Positions 1-14,406 are shown, counted from the stretch's first letter. The stretch is DNA of 64,000 bases from Montifringilla adamsi (GCA_017590115.1 JAGGNK010000003.1:1331673-1395672); one strand, 5' to 3'. The notes: a model not told the origin generated them from the letters alone. Numbers and translations are program-made.

Positions 1-1087
1 AGATTATATAAGCAACCAGCTGGATACACTATATCCTCAACCAATAGTATGCTTGAAAGATATGTATGATAATGAAGAGGCTATATATTGTTTCAACAGA
101 AGGCAAAATTATTTAACCATTTCATTTCTGGGGTACCAACATAAAGCAACAAAAATAATCTTTTTTTTTCAGAAATTTTGGTATGCTTCTAATGGTTATA
201 ATGTGACCCTTCGGCTGCTTTTACAGAAAACATAAAGAGAAGTTTTAAATCCTTGTTTCCTCCTGCAGTTTTGGAGGAGGGGTGGCTGGGGGCAGTGGAT
301 GGGAAGAATATGTACACATTCACTTAATAGTCAATGCAGTCTTCTTATATGTAGCATCTGCAAGTAGTCTGCTTCAGAGTCCCAAGTCAAACAGACCCCA
401 ATCTTTATCAAATGCATCAAGAACTGATATCAGTGAAAAAGAGGAGGTGTAGAAATTGAGTATCTATTTTTCTGTAGTTTTTATAGTACCTCATGATAAA
501 AATTATAAATTCGTGGTTCACCAATTATGTTTTGAGGGGAAAGTACATTTTTAGTTTCCCACTCTTTACTAAGTTTTGGCTTTTCCAGGTGGAAGGTATT
601 AAAACATAGACCTCTTAAACATACACTTTCTTTTTTAGTATTTGCTTTTGGTTTTGGGGTGGCAGGGGTTTTTTTTATCTTTTTGTTTTGAGTTTTTTTG
701 CTTTCTTCCCAATCTAATTTTGTGGCATCATGCTTACCAACTCCAAAGTAGAGTCAGACAGTTTGACTGATGCAGGGATTCAGAGACCCTGGTCTCTGCT
801 TGCAGGTAGCTGCAGAAAGTTCAGTGCTGTGCTTCACTATGGCTCAATTTCTCTCAAGGTATTGATCTAAAATGATGCATCATTGTCAGCTGAGCCATTC
901 TTTTCAATTTTTTGACCAAGACGGAAGTATTTTTCAGCATTGTAATAATTAGTTGTAATTATATCATTGTGTTAGGAGACTGTGATGTTATGAAGGTGGC
1001 TTTATAATCACCAAAGAAATAGAACAAAAACTGCCAGGGATGTGAAAAATAATAATCTCTTTGCTTTAAAATTATAATATCTGTAAG
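1..1087. other. Noncoding AT-rich sequence
   Basis: I see no supportable gene. Open frames are at most about 60 codons and resemble nothing known. A T-rich, low-complexity stretch lies near 661-710. A G-rich patch at about 273-303 has only three runs of three or more G, so it falls short of a standard four-tract G-quadruplex motif. Confidence 0.7.
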
Positions 1088-1127
1088 TATTATTATTGTT
1101 ATTATTATTGTTATTATTATTATTATA
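1088..1127. repeat. (TTA)n microsatellite
   Basis: About 13 copies of a TTA/ATT trinucleotide, interrupted twice by TTG. The sequence shows the repeat directly. No function is inferred, and a length polymorphism is likely. Confidence 0.9.
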
Positions 1128-2348
1128 CTGGGGAATCAAAGCCAGCAACATCTGAAATGACAGAGATGTCTGTATTTGATATTAAACAAGTGCCTTCTGC
1201 TTGAGTTGAATATCACATAAAGGACATCTCTCACGACCATCACAGAATAAAATGGCTGTGACATAAGAATATCTGTATTTTCTAGTCAGTGATAACAGTA
1301 TTTTTCCATCCATAGGTCTCAAAAATGAAGAAAACAACCTAGACAAAAGAGAATTCTTTGACATGGCCTTTCGGGTTTTCTCCAGAAAGTCAGCTGGCAG
1401 CCAATCAAATCGCAGGCTTGACAGTTGTAGAAATCAAATCAATCTCAATACTAGAGTCTCACCATTCTCAACTACAGGATGCACCTTAGTACAAAGAAAG
1501 AGGTACCACATCAGAGAAATTAAGGTCTTTGCTCTAGTTCTACTTTGCCTTACCACAGGCTGTAAGGTTGAAAGCCCTCCCTCATCAGGTCTGAAAGCAT
1601 GGGCTGTTGTGAATTTTGAACTTTCCTTTGAAAATAACAGTATAGTCAGTAACTGCAGTGTTTGGGGTGTAAGAGGCTTTAAAGGTAAGCGACACCTTTT
1701 ACAGGAATCTTTTCCACAGCACAGATCTGTAGAAACAGCAGAATGGTAAGTATGCAGCAGCATTAGCAGGACCTCAGCTGCAAAAGAATCCAGCAAACAA
1801 ATTCCAGCTAAGGAGTCAGAGTCAAGCTAGATCAAAATACACTCTTTTTTTATCAATTCTTAGTTCTGATTAGGTTTATATGGCAAATAAGGCTTTCCAG
1901 TTGCACTTTCCTGGAAAAACAGCTTAAACAGGTATCAAAGTGGTAAATTGAAGTGCTGCAGCTGGAGTGCACATGTATAGCAATGGAGAGCATGGGACCT
2001 GCCAAACATGCTCATCTGAACCAATCCTGTGTGGTAAGTTCATCATGGCACAAGGCAAGCCAATGCAGCAGGAGCACACTGTATACACATCTGTTCTGTG
2101 CATGCATAGTAATAATTTATCCAGGATATCCAGAGATCCTGTGTCCAAAAATGTTTGTAGCAATGTCCAGTTTAGCAGCATTACAAATGGCCAAAGTTTA
2201 CCCACAAATGGAGGGCTAACAATGATTTTTAAGTGGAGTTGGACACAGCACACATAAAAGGTATACGCATATTTCTTTTTTGATCCACCAAAATATACTC
2301 AGCATATGGTGTAACTTTAAAAGAAAGAAAGTTTTTTAAAAAACACAC
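1128..2348. other. Noncoding sequence with stop-poor patches
   Basis: An ATG-started frame of 128 codons runs 1363-1749 on the plus strand, and a 120-codon frame overlaps it antisense at 1434-1796. At 1924-2257 three frames on both strands are open together. None shows a domain, signal peptide or splice-bounded structure that I can recognise. Several overlapping frames being open at once points to low stop density rather than a gene, although a decayed coding insertion cannot be excluded. Confidence 0.55.
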
Positions 2349-2398
2349 ACAAAAAGTAATTTTAACATTAAATACAAAAAGTAATTCTAACACTAACT
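2349..2398. repeat. 25-bp imperfect tandem duplication
   Basis: Two adjacent 25-bp units start at 2349 and 2374, each opening with acaaaaagtaatt and differing at a few positions. Probably a small replication-slippage duplication in AT-rich DNA. Confidence 0.8.
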
Positions 2399-5300
2399 TA
2401 CTATTGAAAAATATTACTTTTTCAGTGTAAGTGCTGTAAATATTGATTATATTGAAGGTATGCAATGATAAAATTAAGCAGGCATTTTCCCTGTTGCACT
2501 CCTATTTTCGTTCTTACATAATACATTTAGAAAACTTTTCTCTTTACTTCCTAAGATTAGTTTTTTTAATGAAAAAAAAAAAAAGTCTTTGTATTTTTTT
2601 TTGTGATTACTCATATCCATAACAAATCTTGCTGGTACAGTTTTACCTCAGACCACTTATTCTGTCAGACTGAAGTGTCATGGAAATCTGATTTTCAAAA
2701 TGTCTTCTTTTCTTGCCACATTATTCTGCCATTTTTATTACTGTCTCAAAAACACTAGGAAAATTTTTTAAATCCAGATTATCAACAAATAAAACTGAAA
2801 AAATTGCCAAGCTACTTTCTTTCTTTGGAGTACCGAACTCAGAAATATCAGTCTGTACAATAACAGGATGGCTATATTGAACTTATAACTGCTAATGTTT
2901 TGAATTTGTTGCTAATAAGCCAAGGTACAGCACCTTGACTATCTCCAGCTTAATGAAGAACTGTAATCTAAAGTTTATTGGTCTTGCAAGAAATGGAGAC
3001 AATTCAGAATAAAAACCCAGAAAGCTCCCTTTTATTACAGCAATGTGTTTTCCATCTCAAATGAACTCAGACTAAATTGTGATTTATTCTGAGGGACAGG
3101 CTACAGATACAAAAAAAAGTCATCTGGAAACCTTCTTCCCCTAAATGGTGGCTTTCTGGAAGGTCCTTCCTTCAGAAGTGATTTCTGGAAAATTTCTTGG
3201 TCAATAAAGTCTTGCAAATAAACTTAAAATGATGGCTTTGTTATTGCTTTGGCACAATGCATTAACAACACAGCAAGCTCTGCCAAACTGTGAGTATTCT
3301 TTTAGGCGGATTATGTCCTTGTTTACATATCCAGCTGCACTTGGGACGTGTCCGTGGTGGTGCCTGAACAATGTCCCCAGTGGGGGTGCCCATTAGGGTA
3401 TACTAATGGAGGGTATGCCATTTACTTTGTTTAAATTGGACAAGAATGCTCAGCGGTCCTCTGATCCTGGGGGAAAGTGTTGGAACCCTGCATTTTCTGA
3501 ATCCTGTCTGGATTTGTTTAATAGGGATGTTTGGGTTGCTCAAAGAAATTGCAGTGCAAAAGATTGTTCTAGGAAACCACTCTGAAGTATTTCATGCAGC
3601 CTGTATACATGTGAACAAGTATGATGTTATTTACAATACACTCCTAAATAAGGATTATGTAGGTGAGTAAAAGTAGTAAAAGTTTGTATCATATTCTTGT
3701 TAGCTAGGCATGTGTCTTCTCTTTGTTTTACTTCTGCTTACTTTTGGAAGAAGTCGACTTAATGCACCTGTTTGTGCACATTCTCTTCCTGAACCTTTCG
3801 AGTTCCTTCATGAGCACATGGACAGAAAATACCTAACTGAAACATACATGGGTTATTTTCTTCATGTATGTAATTTCTACTCAAGGAAAGTAGGTAAGTT
3901 TTTCAAAGAGCAATCAAATCAGTAACTCTACTGCAGAAGACCATTTTGCACTATTGTGTCTATAAATTGTTACTGTTTTCCTGTCTCTGTTCCTTACAGT
4001 TTTCTACTCTTGAATATGAAAATCTGTAACAGTGAAATTTGTTATATAGCGGCTGAAAATTACAAAACCATAGCTATGATTTAGAAACAGTGCAGCTAAA
4101 ATGAAGAATTCCCTAGGCAAATACAGGGATTTTGTATCCTCCAGTAGGTGTTCAAATGTATTAAGATTGTTTTTCCTTTTAAAGTATCTGGGTCTGCGTC
4201 TTGCATACACACGAAAAACTTAGATGATGAAGTTGTTTAGGTGATATAGTGAATTACTTCCAAGGCACAAGACTTACTCCCTTCCCATCTAAACAGTGAC
4301 ATAATACTGCAGTGTTTTTGAAATGTTCATCAACACTGCTGTCAGCAGCAGACTTGTGATGAAACCCTAGATTTGGTGAAGTGAACTGCAGATGTCCCAC
4401 TGACCAGCTGATTCACCTTTCTCCACTTCTCCCCTCAGCAATCATTAAACAACACATCATTAAGGCTTGGTTCAAAAACACTTTGTCATCCCAGCTACTC
4501 TATCCAACCACATGTAGTCCAAATGATTATAAAGGCTTCTTCCTTTCTTGTCGACACAACTCTCACAAAAACAAACAAAAAAAAAGGACTAGTTTCTTTC
4601 ATTGTCTTGATAAATGAGCTTTGAGCTTCTTTCTTATAAGATATCCTATATGTGCCAAGACCGTTCTGTTCCAAAAAGTTATTTACATCAGACTGGAGTC
4701 TGGTCTGTTCAACTGTCCTCCTCCATGAGGGGGACAACATCATGTCAGAAAAGTACTGGGCTTCAAATGGGTCTTTAGAAAGACCAGCAACACTGGTCAC
4801 ATGGGACTGGTGAACGACAAGAGACTGTGTCACTATGGGAGTGTGTGACAGCACCCAAAACTGTGGGAGTCAGAAGGTGAGAATAATGCAGGCTCATACT
4901 TATAGGCATTCTTTGCAAAAGAGTAAGATTCACTTCAAGAAGGTTCAAATGCTGTTCACTGCCCTTTCCAAGCAAGACCAGAAATACCTTCAAGCACCAT
5001 TTTCTGATTATGGATCTCTGGCTCTTTACATGTGTTCCTTGATGTGCTCCATACTATGCTCAGCATCACAAAATTTGCATTACCTTTGGGCCTCTGGAGC
5101 AACTCTTCCCAGGAATTTGACTATTTCAGCCCTTTGCTGCTCAGAGCTTTGGGTTTCAGCAGAGGTTATCTGAGTGACCTGCCCATAGGTTGTTCTTGCC
5201 TTGCCAATTCTTCAGCTATATATGAGCTGCTGTACTATTATTCCCTCAGGTAGTGGTTGCAGCTCATTTGTCAGTCTGAATTTAAACACCAGTTTTATGA

Positions 5301-6772
5301 AGGATCTTTCAGTATTTATGCTGTGCCTCATTGAAGGACAAGCCATCAGATAATCTATATCAAAGGATAGACCATTATGAAACCTAGCTACCAAACAACA
5401 GATGTCTTGGTGAATGGGTGCTAAGCCTTTCTCATTGACTATAATCCCACTCACCAGGACTGACTAAAAGCTACTAATCATGTGTATCCTACAGCATCTG
5501 AGAGGAACTGGGCTTCTCCTGCCCCTGGGCAGGTTGACAAACAGTTGTCTGAGCAGGATGCCTAAGGACTGACGCTTCAGGCACAAATCAAAAAGTCTGT
5601 GACCTTTGCAGGGGTCCACCATGGCCAGGAGTAATGATTACTGATACGTCTGACTGCAGTAGTATAAGATATGGTGATTATTGATCGGCTTGTTTTAGAA
5701 TATACGTTTTCTTGGAAATCCCTTAGGATTCTTCTGATGTTTTATGAGCTCATGATCTCATAGGCAGGGGAAAAATGTAGAAAACAAGATAATTTAAATA
5801 TTAATTGCTAATGTTGTGATTCTTGATGGTAGAAAATAAATAGTTTTCTTTATATCTCCCTGCTTGCCTCACTAACCACACAATTACAAGGAAACCACCT
5901 AAGAGTGTGTAGTATCTAGGGAGATGCAATTTTACTGGGTTTGCACTGCTCAGCTAAACTCAGGCTTTAGTACTCAACATCTCAGCTGCCTCTTCTAATT
6001 GCAAAGGTAAGCTCATTTAAGAATCTACCCACCAAATATCTTACTTATTATGATCTTATGCAGTAGCTACTGTATTATGTACCATGCCTTATGAAGCCCT
6101 AGCCAGGCAACCTAAGTCAATGCTCAGAGCCATTGTTCCTGTCACAATTTCAGCCTGAAGTGTGGATTTTAAAAAATACTGTGATCTTCTACGCAAATGT
6201 GGGATGAGATCCTGCAAACATCTGTGCATACGCAGAAAAGAATGTATACCAAAAAAAAATTCTCTCTTCCCAGAATCTGAACCCAAGAGATTTTCATAAT
6301 TTCCTAGTTATTATGGCCTCAGGCCCCTCTTTGCCCTGCTTGAATTCACTCATTCTCTGTCCTTAAAAAAGGCAAAGGGGACCATTCATCCAGCACTGAC
6401 TCACCAGCACAAAGTACTGTAATTCACTGAAAACTCTGCTGAGCATCAGTATTTAAAAAAAAAATTTAGTCCAGCTTAAAGAAGAATGTGAGCTAACATA
6501 ATCACTGCAGAAACTGGGTTTTAACAGAACATAGCTTTGGTTGCCTTTTATTTGGACAGTACTTTTACCTCTGGTATTTTGAGGTAGTCCTCAAAGTGAT
6601 GGAAAACATGAGTTGCAAGGGTGACTTGCATTTTCAGGAGGGAATTGGTGCTTACAAAAGCAATGCATGCTAACCACAAACATGCTCACCCTGCTGCCCT
6701 GCCAGCTGTTAAAAAAGGTGTTAAGCAGCAGCTGTCAAGCTAGAAAGGAAAAAGTGGTTCTTAGGCAGGGAG
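2399..6772. other. Noncoding sequence; stop-poor block 4495-5454
   Basis: No identifiable gene. An A13 run near 2571 is followed by a T-run. A small inverted repeat with CCATTAG/CTAATGG arms lies near 3390-3410. The part from 4495 to 5454 is poor in stop codons on both strands: frames of 119 and 80 codons on minus, 112 and 73 on plus. No protein family is recognisable. The frames overlap and give no single consistent reading, so I do not call a gene. Confidence 0.6.
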
Positions 6773-6786
6773 AAAAAAAAAAAAAA
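6773..6786. repeat. A14 homopolymer
   Basis: Fourteen consecutive A residues. No target-site duplication or upstream retroposon body was recognised. Confidence 0.9.
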
Positions 6787-9700
6787 CTGGTAATAAAAAC
6801 ACAGCAGAAAAAGGAACTCTTCCAGCATTCCTGACTCACTTCTTTGAAACACTTCAGCATTTTTTGCTTTATAAGATTGAGGGCAACTTATTATTCAGCC
6901 ACTGCCTATGTGAACTGGACCAAAAAAAAAGAGAAAAATATTAATACATTTCTCATAATATTGCCAGGAATCCTTCTGGTCAGGCTCAGCTGGGGACAGA
7001 TGCAGTAGTGTCCCTGATGTCAGGGGGAAGGAAAGGCTGAACCATTTAGGTGGTGCTAATTGGAGTGAGGCAACCCCCTCTGTGTGCGTCGGTATATCTG
7101 CTCATCTCAGCTGAGAGGTTGTTAGCAGTTGAGTTTGCACATCGAGGCCCAGATTTTGACAGGTTCCCTCTATTACAAATATTAGCAGTTAAGCATCTAA
7201 CTACTCAATTGCATGTATAATTCAGGTAGGTACATGTATAATTCAAGGAGTTCGCTATCCAAGGGACTTGCTAATTTTTGTTCTCTGTGGTGTTCATGAG
7301 CACAAAATTGTGGATTTTTTTATTATTATTTTATTTTTGTGCTGAAAAATGTGCTACAAGGAAATGGCATTGGGATGAAGCCCATCTGAAAGTCTGCTCC
7401 CCAGTGTGTCAAGATACAAATGTAGATTTTAATGTACTGCTCTGTTTTCAAACCTTGGAGCCTGATTCACTACTGCATTACACCAATACTAAATCAATCA
7501 CGTTGTGCTGATACACAATTGGATTAACCCAGAGGTGAATAAAGCTTATTGTTTGCAAGTGCCACTTGCTGAAGCAAGGACAATCTATTAAGAAAAAAAT
7601 CTCCTTAGCATCATGAGGAAAACTGCAAATTTTAATGGCTAAAATGTAAATAAGAAACTAGACCACATTTCTAGGTCCCTTTGTTTTTACAGTACAAAAT
7701 TCCCAGTATATGATGAAGAATATATACAAGACTGAGCCATGTCATAATTTAGCACAAAATAAAACAAGACATTTAATCCTGCAGAAAAAAAAATGAGAAC
7801 AGTAGAACTATCAAACTATGTGGGCAATTTCCCTGTGCTCAAATTGCATTTTCTCCCTTCAATGTTATATGGAAAAGGGTCTTGCCCTCTAGATTAGAGG
7901 CTTTTGCATTAGAGGAAACTAGATTATGTCTTCCACTGTCAGAGATAAAAATTATGAGCTGGAGTGTGCTTTAGCCAGTCACTCTGAAAAAAGTTAGCCC
8001 GAGGGTGTAATAGTTAGAATGGTTTTGTCAGGTGACTACATTTTAAGCACGTGCTGAAATCAGATGCTGAGATCCCACAGGTGGATGTGGATGACTCATT
8101 TAGACAGGTGTGTCCTTCCACACAGAGCAACCCTCAGGGCTGAAGGCCTCAGCGTACTCATCATGATATACTCCATGCATTTCGGAAAGGACTAGAAACA
8201 GCATCATTTCTCTGTTTAGCATTTATATAAAGATGAAAAGGCTTTAATTGATGACAAGAACCTTATTATCGTTTTAATAAAATTTCTCAGTCTTTGATTA
8301 CCAAACTTATTTCCAAATAATTCTACCGACAGGCAAAGGCTTTATGTATTATATTTTATATAGCCAATTATTTCTTACTGTACATATGAGAATAAGTCTT
8401 TTATATTCATTATTTGTTTAGAATCAGTGTTATTAATTGCTAATTTCTGAATCATTATCAAATTAGCAAAACAAAATTAATTTTTGCTCAAATATGTATA
8501 AAAAATACATATATCTTTATTATTAAAAACTGGCAAGGTTTTAGAAATTGCGCAAACTATTTAGTTTCATATTTGTTTTTAAAATACTTTCAAACACATC
8601 AACAGCATCCTACTCCTAAACCTTTATCCACATATGTTTATAAATTTTCTTCTTCAAATGAAGACATAGAGATAATTCAAATATGAAATTCTTTCCTTCT
8701 TTTATTCTTCTTTTTTCTTTTTTTTTAAATAAGTGCTGTAATAGACCTACCAAGGTTATTATTTGTCCTTGTATCTTCAATGAATCTGTGAGAAGAATGG
8801 TTTTTTATTACTCTGCCATAGCTAAAATTGCTCAATTCCTGCTACCTATAAGACGCACCATTTTTCAAGAGAAAACTTCCAAGTTTCAACAGAAAAAAGT
8901 ATATTACACTTGATGTAAAGTGAATTACTATTAAAATATAAGGACTATATCCAAAACTACTTTTAGACTAATAACTTCATATAAATCCTTTTTTTTTTAT
9001 TTGAAATTTTTTTAAATGCCAACCTGCTTCTGAAAGCTTAAGTATTTGTTCTGTTAGTCACAAGAAATTTTAATTCCTTTATTAAATGTACTTACAGGCG
9101 GTTGAAATAGTCTTTATTTTGGTCAAGGGATTTTAAAGGGGAATTTTAATTTTATTGTGGTATTGTTGAATGTTCACTTTTAGGACAAGATACACACGGG
9201 ATACACCAGGATGTAACATCCAAAAAAAATCAGTAATTTTTGTCATGGTTTTCAGACCAAGTTACGTATAGCTGTGGCATTCTGATACAAATCATTCTTT
9301 TTGGGGTTTCAAAACTTTACATCAGTCTGTTATTTGGCTCTGGGGTATAACCTAAAATTACCAACAGATTCACTGAAGAGTCTTGTCATCCTTGGTTCAT
9401 TTATATGTTCAATAATCTCATTCTTGAAATAAATTAGATTTGTTTCTGAAGAACTTAGTAGAATTTCTAGATTACTGCTAAGGGATTCTGAAGCTTGTCC
9501 CACAAACCCATGCCACTTTCTCTCTGAAAATCAAAGCCAAGTAAGAGGTTTACCGGAAGAGCTACAGCTTTTCCTCAAAGGTTTTTCCATCCCAGGACTT
9601 TTGTCCTTTTACCATCCATATTCCTGACCTAGGACCATGTCTTATGGTCTAGAGAATGTTAATGAACAAGTTAATACGAACAATTGTACAAAATATGTAT

Positions 9701-11511
9701 GAATGCTTTGGAACATTATTTTTAACTGTTTTCACTTGATTATGGCTAGATACTGGAATATTATCTTAGCATAGTTAAAATGTTCATTGCTTAACATTTA
9801 CATTGTAGTTAAGATTATTTCTACACGATACCATGGATTGAACTTTTCAGGGTTTACATGCAATGACAGCCAAGACATAGACAGATGCTTGTGTGGCTAC
9901 AGGACTTACTCCACTTAAGTTGTTGTTGTTGTTTGGGAACTTGAAACAGTTCCACCTATGTCAGCTAAATATTTAGGGTAAATGAGATAATCCTGATTCA
10001 CTACAGCAGCCCCTAAATTAACTTGCCTTTTTGAGGAGTATAAACTGGCACCACTGATTCCATATTGAAGCAAATCAGGAGCATTCACCCACACTTCCCA
10101 TACTGTAGGGAGTGCCATCTTCCAGCAAAAGACTACTAATATGTCGATTGGGAATCTCCAACTTTTGCAAAGGGAACATGCTTGAATTATCACTGTCAAT
10201 CTTCAAAAGGCAACACAGCTGTCCTCCTTGTCTTACAGCTCTTTTCTTATCTCTGTGCACAGTCATTAATCAGTTAATGATTATGAAGTTTTCTGTTCAC
10301 CAGTCTTAACAAAAACTCGGTCATCCTTCCTATCTTTAGTCATTTCTTCACACCAAACACTATTACTATTACCATGTACGTATACATACATATACAAAAT
10401 TCAGCTGGACGGGGTACTTTAATATCTCATTTGCTGATCGCAGCTCACAGCGGGGTGTCACAAAGATCTCCCTTTTTTGGTGTAGAACTTCTGTCCTACA
10501 CACCTACCCTGTGGTACTAAAATGAGTATCAAAGCTTTGAGAGACAGCTCTCCTCAATAATGAAAAGGCTAATTTATAAAAGACTAATAACGCATACCTT
10601 CAAAAAAAGATCAGCCTTCAAGAGGTTGTTCTTGCTTTTCACAAAACTTAACTATTATAGTGCAGCTTTCTTTTTGCCACTTTATTTTTTTAAGCACTTA
10701 GAGTTGAATGAAGATTCTCATTTGTCCAGTTATCATACAAACCTACTGTCTTCTGGAGTACACAACTTGCACAAATTTGACTGCCACAAAGGGACACTGT
10801 TGTAATGTAATCCCCCTTCAAGTGTTCTTAGGCCTTTCAAGTTCAAGGTAAGTGCCAAGTCTTTGTGTGTATTTTTTCATACAAAAGTCTTGAGATTCTC
10901 TCTGTTTGAGAAAAAAAAACTACTAAATAAATAAATGCTCATATGCTCACAATTAATCCTTCCCTAACAACTAGTGCATGCCCAATTTAAGACTTTAGCT
11001 AAAGAACAAAGTTGCCTTGTCAAGCCTGTTATGAAAGTGAGTTAAAACCTCATGCTACTTTTATGAGAAATGCAGTCATTTGTATATCAAGGGGTGTTAA
11101 TCTGGCAGGTGCTTTAGGATCTACTGGGATGAGACATGCTGTATTTGAGACAACACTGAAAAAGGAGACAAATGTGGAATATGCAAGAAGAAAAGTGGCT
11201 TGCTTGCCAGTGTGAAGAGACTGGCATGGATTGTGCCTCATATCAACAGAATTGTGTGTTAACTTATCAACGTAAGCTGAAGCATGAACAAAATTGGTGT
11301 TACTTCGCAAAAGAACCCCTCTAGAGGCAGTAATGAACTATATACTTTTCACTTGTAACACAGAAAGTAAAAGTGAAGGCTGCCTAGAAAAAATTAGTAT
11401 TTCAGCCATCCTATAAAGTGGGATATTGTAGAAAAATGTTCAAACCTGATTTTTCACCAATTGTACTTCTCTGAGCAAGTCCTGGGTTTCTTACTTCATA
11501 GTCAAGACTAT
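6787..11511. other. Noncoding AT-rich sequence
   Basis: No gene seen. Small features: a 13-bp direct repeat catgtataattca at 7212 and 7233 (spacing 21), a short GTT repeat at about 9918-9935, and strongly AT-rich sequence at 8220-9180. CpG is locally a little denser around 10310-10460, with about five sites, but no open frame or promoter element coincides with it. Confidence 0.65.
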
Positions 11512-11660
11512 AGGAAAAAATAAAACAAAAATTTAAAAATAAAAAAATGAAAGAAAATTTTTAAAAAATTTAAAAAAAAAAACACACACACAAAAAAAAA
11601 AAAAACCTAACCAAACCAAAACAAACAAAAAAAAAAAAAACCAAAACAAGCAAAAAACAC
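11512..11660. repeat. A-rich low-complexity tract
   Basis: About 150 bp composed almost entirely of A with scattered T, and C in the second half (caaaacaaa-like, with a short CA run near 11581-11590). It resembles an expanded, decayed poly(A) or A-rich simple repeat. No retroposon body is recognised on either side. Confidence 0.9.
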
Positions 11661-13824
11661 CACCCCTACTATTTTCTTACCTTATGTCATGATTCAACAA
11701 TCAGGAGAAACTCTATATCTTGAAAAAATTTGTGAAAAGCAGAACTAGAATATGATTGTGGTCTTCTGGCTCTTCTCAAGCTGTCATGCCAACTCAGCAG
11801 CTGGGTTTGTGGGTTCAGTTTCAGGTTTCAAGAGAAAGCTACAAAGAATCTCAGACTGTGAATTGATGTTTTCATTACACATAATGTATTGATGTGGATT
11901 TTGTGGTAGCATGGTGTGGGGTTGATTTTTTTTTAAGCCTTTTCAGGAGAAAGGTGTGACCCTGCTTGAATTTGCTTTAACCCTGCAGACAGTTTGATGT
12001 CATAGAATTTAAACTATATGTCTTTCTATGTCCTAGCCTTTCCTAATGTTGACAGCTGTTAGACTTTCATAAACTTATCTATTTGGAAAAGATTTTCAAA
12101 GCATTTCAAAAGAGCAAACATTAAAAAAAAAATTTAAAATATCAAAAAAATGCACCTTATTAAGCTTTCACTTTAATTTGAACCGTGTTGTCTTCACTTC
12201 CAGTACCTCACATTTATCAATCCATACATGTGAGTAAAAGTCTACACATAATATATCAAATAAATTGGGATTAACACCTTTCACGTATTTTTGGCCTCTT
12301 TACATCCGTTGTTTTTGAGCTTAGAGCACTATCTCTGACATGACCATTAACTAAAGGGTATTAAATATTATTAAAAGGTCTGAAGGCTGCATCCAAAATC
12401 ATTGACTCTTATATTACACTTGGGATTTGGTCCTTTTTAGTTTTACATATTGGACCAATTAACAACTTCAATAATCTTCTAGGTTATTCTTATATCCATG
12501 TCAATATAAAGGAAGAAAAAGTCCTTCTCTTAATCCTTTACACTCAAGACTGAGTTACAGCACTCTGAGTAAATTACTACCTTCCTTCCAATCAGATCCA
12601 ATCACAAAAAAATATTCAAAAATATTCTGATTACAAACCTTAGTATTTTGAAATCTTAGTATTTCTCTCCCTAAGCTGGATGTTTAGCTGAGAGGAAATT
12701 GCATTTAAGTGAATGAGCTGTGCTTGGCTAGAGATGTACATTATTGCTCGCACTTGAGGGATTTAAACATTGTGTTCTGCAAAGCATGTTTCACAAAATG
12801 GAGACCACATGATCCAGGCTTTTGGCTCTTCATTCAGCTGCATCCATGTTTAAACGCTCATTCAGCACTTTGCTCCAGTAGTGATTTTTGCAGGACTAGG
12901 AAAGGATAATGATCTGCTCTCCAAAACTGTTCATGGAGAAAGTCATAGGCTGCTGGCACAACCAACTAAGCAACCAAGAGGAAATGTCAGTTTTTCGTTA
13001 CCGTCCTCTTGCATTAGAGGAGTGTGCTCTAACCCAGCTGCAGCATTCATTGAGAACCAAGATGTGTCAGAGAATCTCTCTGTTTCCCTGTAGATTTTTT
13101 ATTTTTTCATTTTCTCCCTGTTTGGGGATGGGGCGCGGAAGAGGGTGATAATGAAATAATATTCATTTCTGCAGAGAAATATATGTTTTGTCTTTTGTGT
13201 CTGACAGTAGGTTTATAATGGCAGCTTTGTGCTACTTTTGAATTTCTTTTTTGCAATACAAGTAAGGTGAAGTAATAAAGAGAAATTCTTGCTCTGTGAT
13301 GATGCTTTGAAGTTTCAATGCATGATACCTCTGAGACTAAGCATCTTGCAAGGCTCACAACGGACTGACTGGGTACATGCAAACAAAACTCCTAATAATG
13401 CAAATATTTATAATCCAGAGATGTTTGTTGAATGAATACACTGTGTCAAACTCAACATTCATACATGTTACGAAACTCAGGAAGCAAAAAGAAGCACTAA
13501 TATGCTACAGACTTATTCATTGTGTCTAGTAGCACATCTTCTTCTTATGCTAAATCATCTATGAGGCTCAGAAGATAGCAGCTTTGATTTAGGATGTCAA
13601 TACTTATGTCCCTTTTCATTTGCTGCTGACTAGAATGATCAAAAATAACAAAAACTGGCATATGCATATGGTGCTTTTCTATTCAGACATCTTCATTTCA
13701 TCCAGAACATAAAAGTAATAAAACTTTCTTTTAATAGGACATGTTAGCTCTCAGATTGTTTTTATTTGCTGGATGCCTACATGCTTTAAATGTTCTGCTC
13801 TTTAGTTGAAAACTATTAGTAGTT
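11661..13824. other. Noncoding sequence
   Basis: No gene recognised. Overlapping open frames of 60-90 codons lie around 12709-13382 on both strands without any domain. A short G-rich run with two CpG sites is near 13126-13140. Confidence 0.65.
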
Positions 13825-13846
13825 TGTGTTGTGTTCACACAACACA
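13825..13846. repeat. Perfect 10-bp inverted repeat, 2-base loop
   Basis: The arms tgtgttgtgt (13825-13834) and acacaacaca (13837-13846) are exact reverse complements around a 2-base centre. As DNA it could extrude only a small cruciform. By rough estimate a 10-bp stem is expected about once in a window of this size, so it may be chance. Confidence 0.85.
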
Positions 13847-14406
13847 GCATAAGCTCTGCACTGTGTTGATGACCCTCATTCATCTCTAATTCTCTTCCTA
13901 CCTTTCTGTTATGCCATCATTTTTTCAGGTGGCTGCTTTATATAAATTTGACTCAAACATGCTTTGTTTCTCTATGCCACAGATAGCCACCCAGGAAGCT
14001 GTGCCTTATTCCAGAACCTCAGACAACATTTTAGATGATGGTGAAATAAAATCCTGATGCAAGACATTGTATTAGAGTATAAATACTACTTTTGAGAACA
14101 TGGTGGGTACAATCCAGGCTTCTACGCAAGTGATATGAAAAAGACAATCTTAATAGCAAAGCAGATCCTCTTTCAGAAGTAATTTCCAGAATAGCTAGAA
14201 ACAAAGCTAAAAATTCCTCAGAAGCAATTTAATATTTAAAGCTAGAGTTTGGCTCTGAATAAAGCCGTTATTCAACTCTCACAAGCTGTATAAAATCATG
14301 ATTCTAAATCAGATGAAGGACAATTGTTGCCAAAAATCTAACAGACTTATTTTAAAAGCACAACAAAATGGAGAGGAATAGCTCAGGGTGGAGAGTTTAT
14401 TTTGCC
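13847..14406. other. Noncoding sequence
   Basis: Nothing beyond AT-rich unique sequence; no gene or repeat recognised. Confidence 0.65.

Noticed and set aside
1363..1796. 128-codon plus frame and 120-codon antisense frame as genes
   Set aside because: They overlap on opposite strands, have no domain or plausible exon structure, and lengths near this are expected by chance in this much sequence.
11512..11660. A-rich tract as the tail of a processed pseudogene
   Set aside because: No coding or RNA-like body precedes it and no flanking duplication was found.
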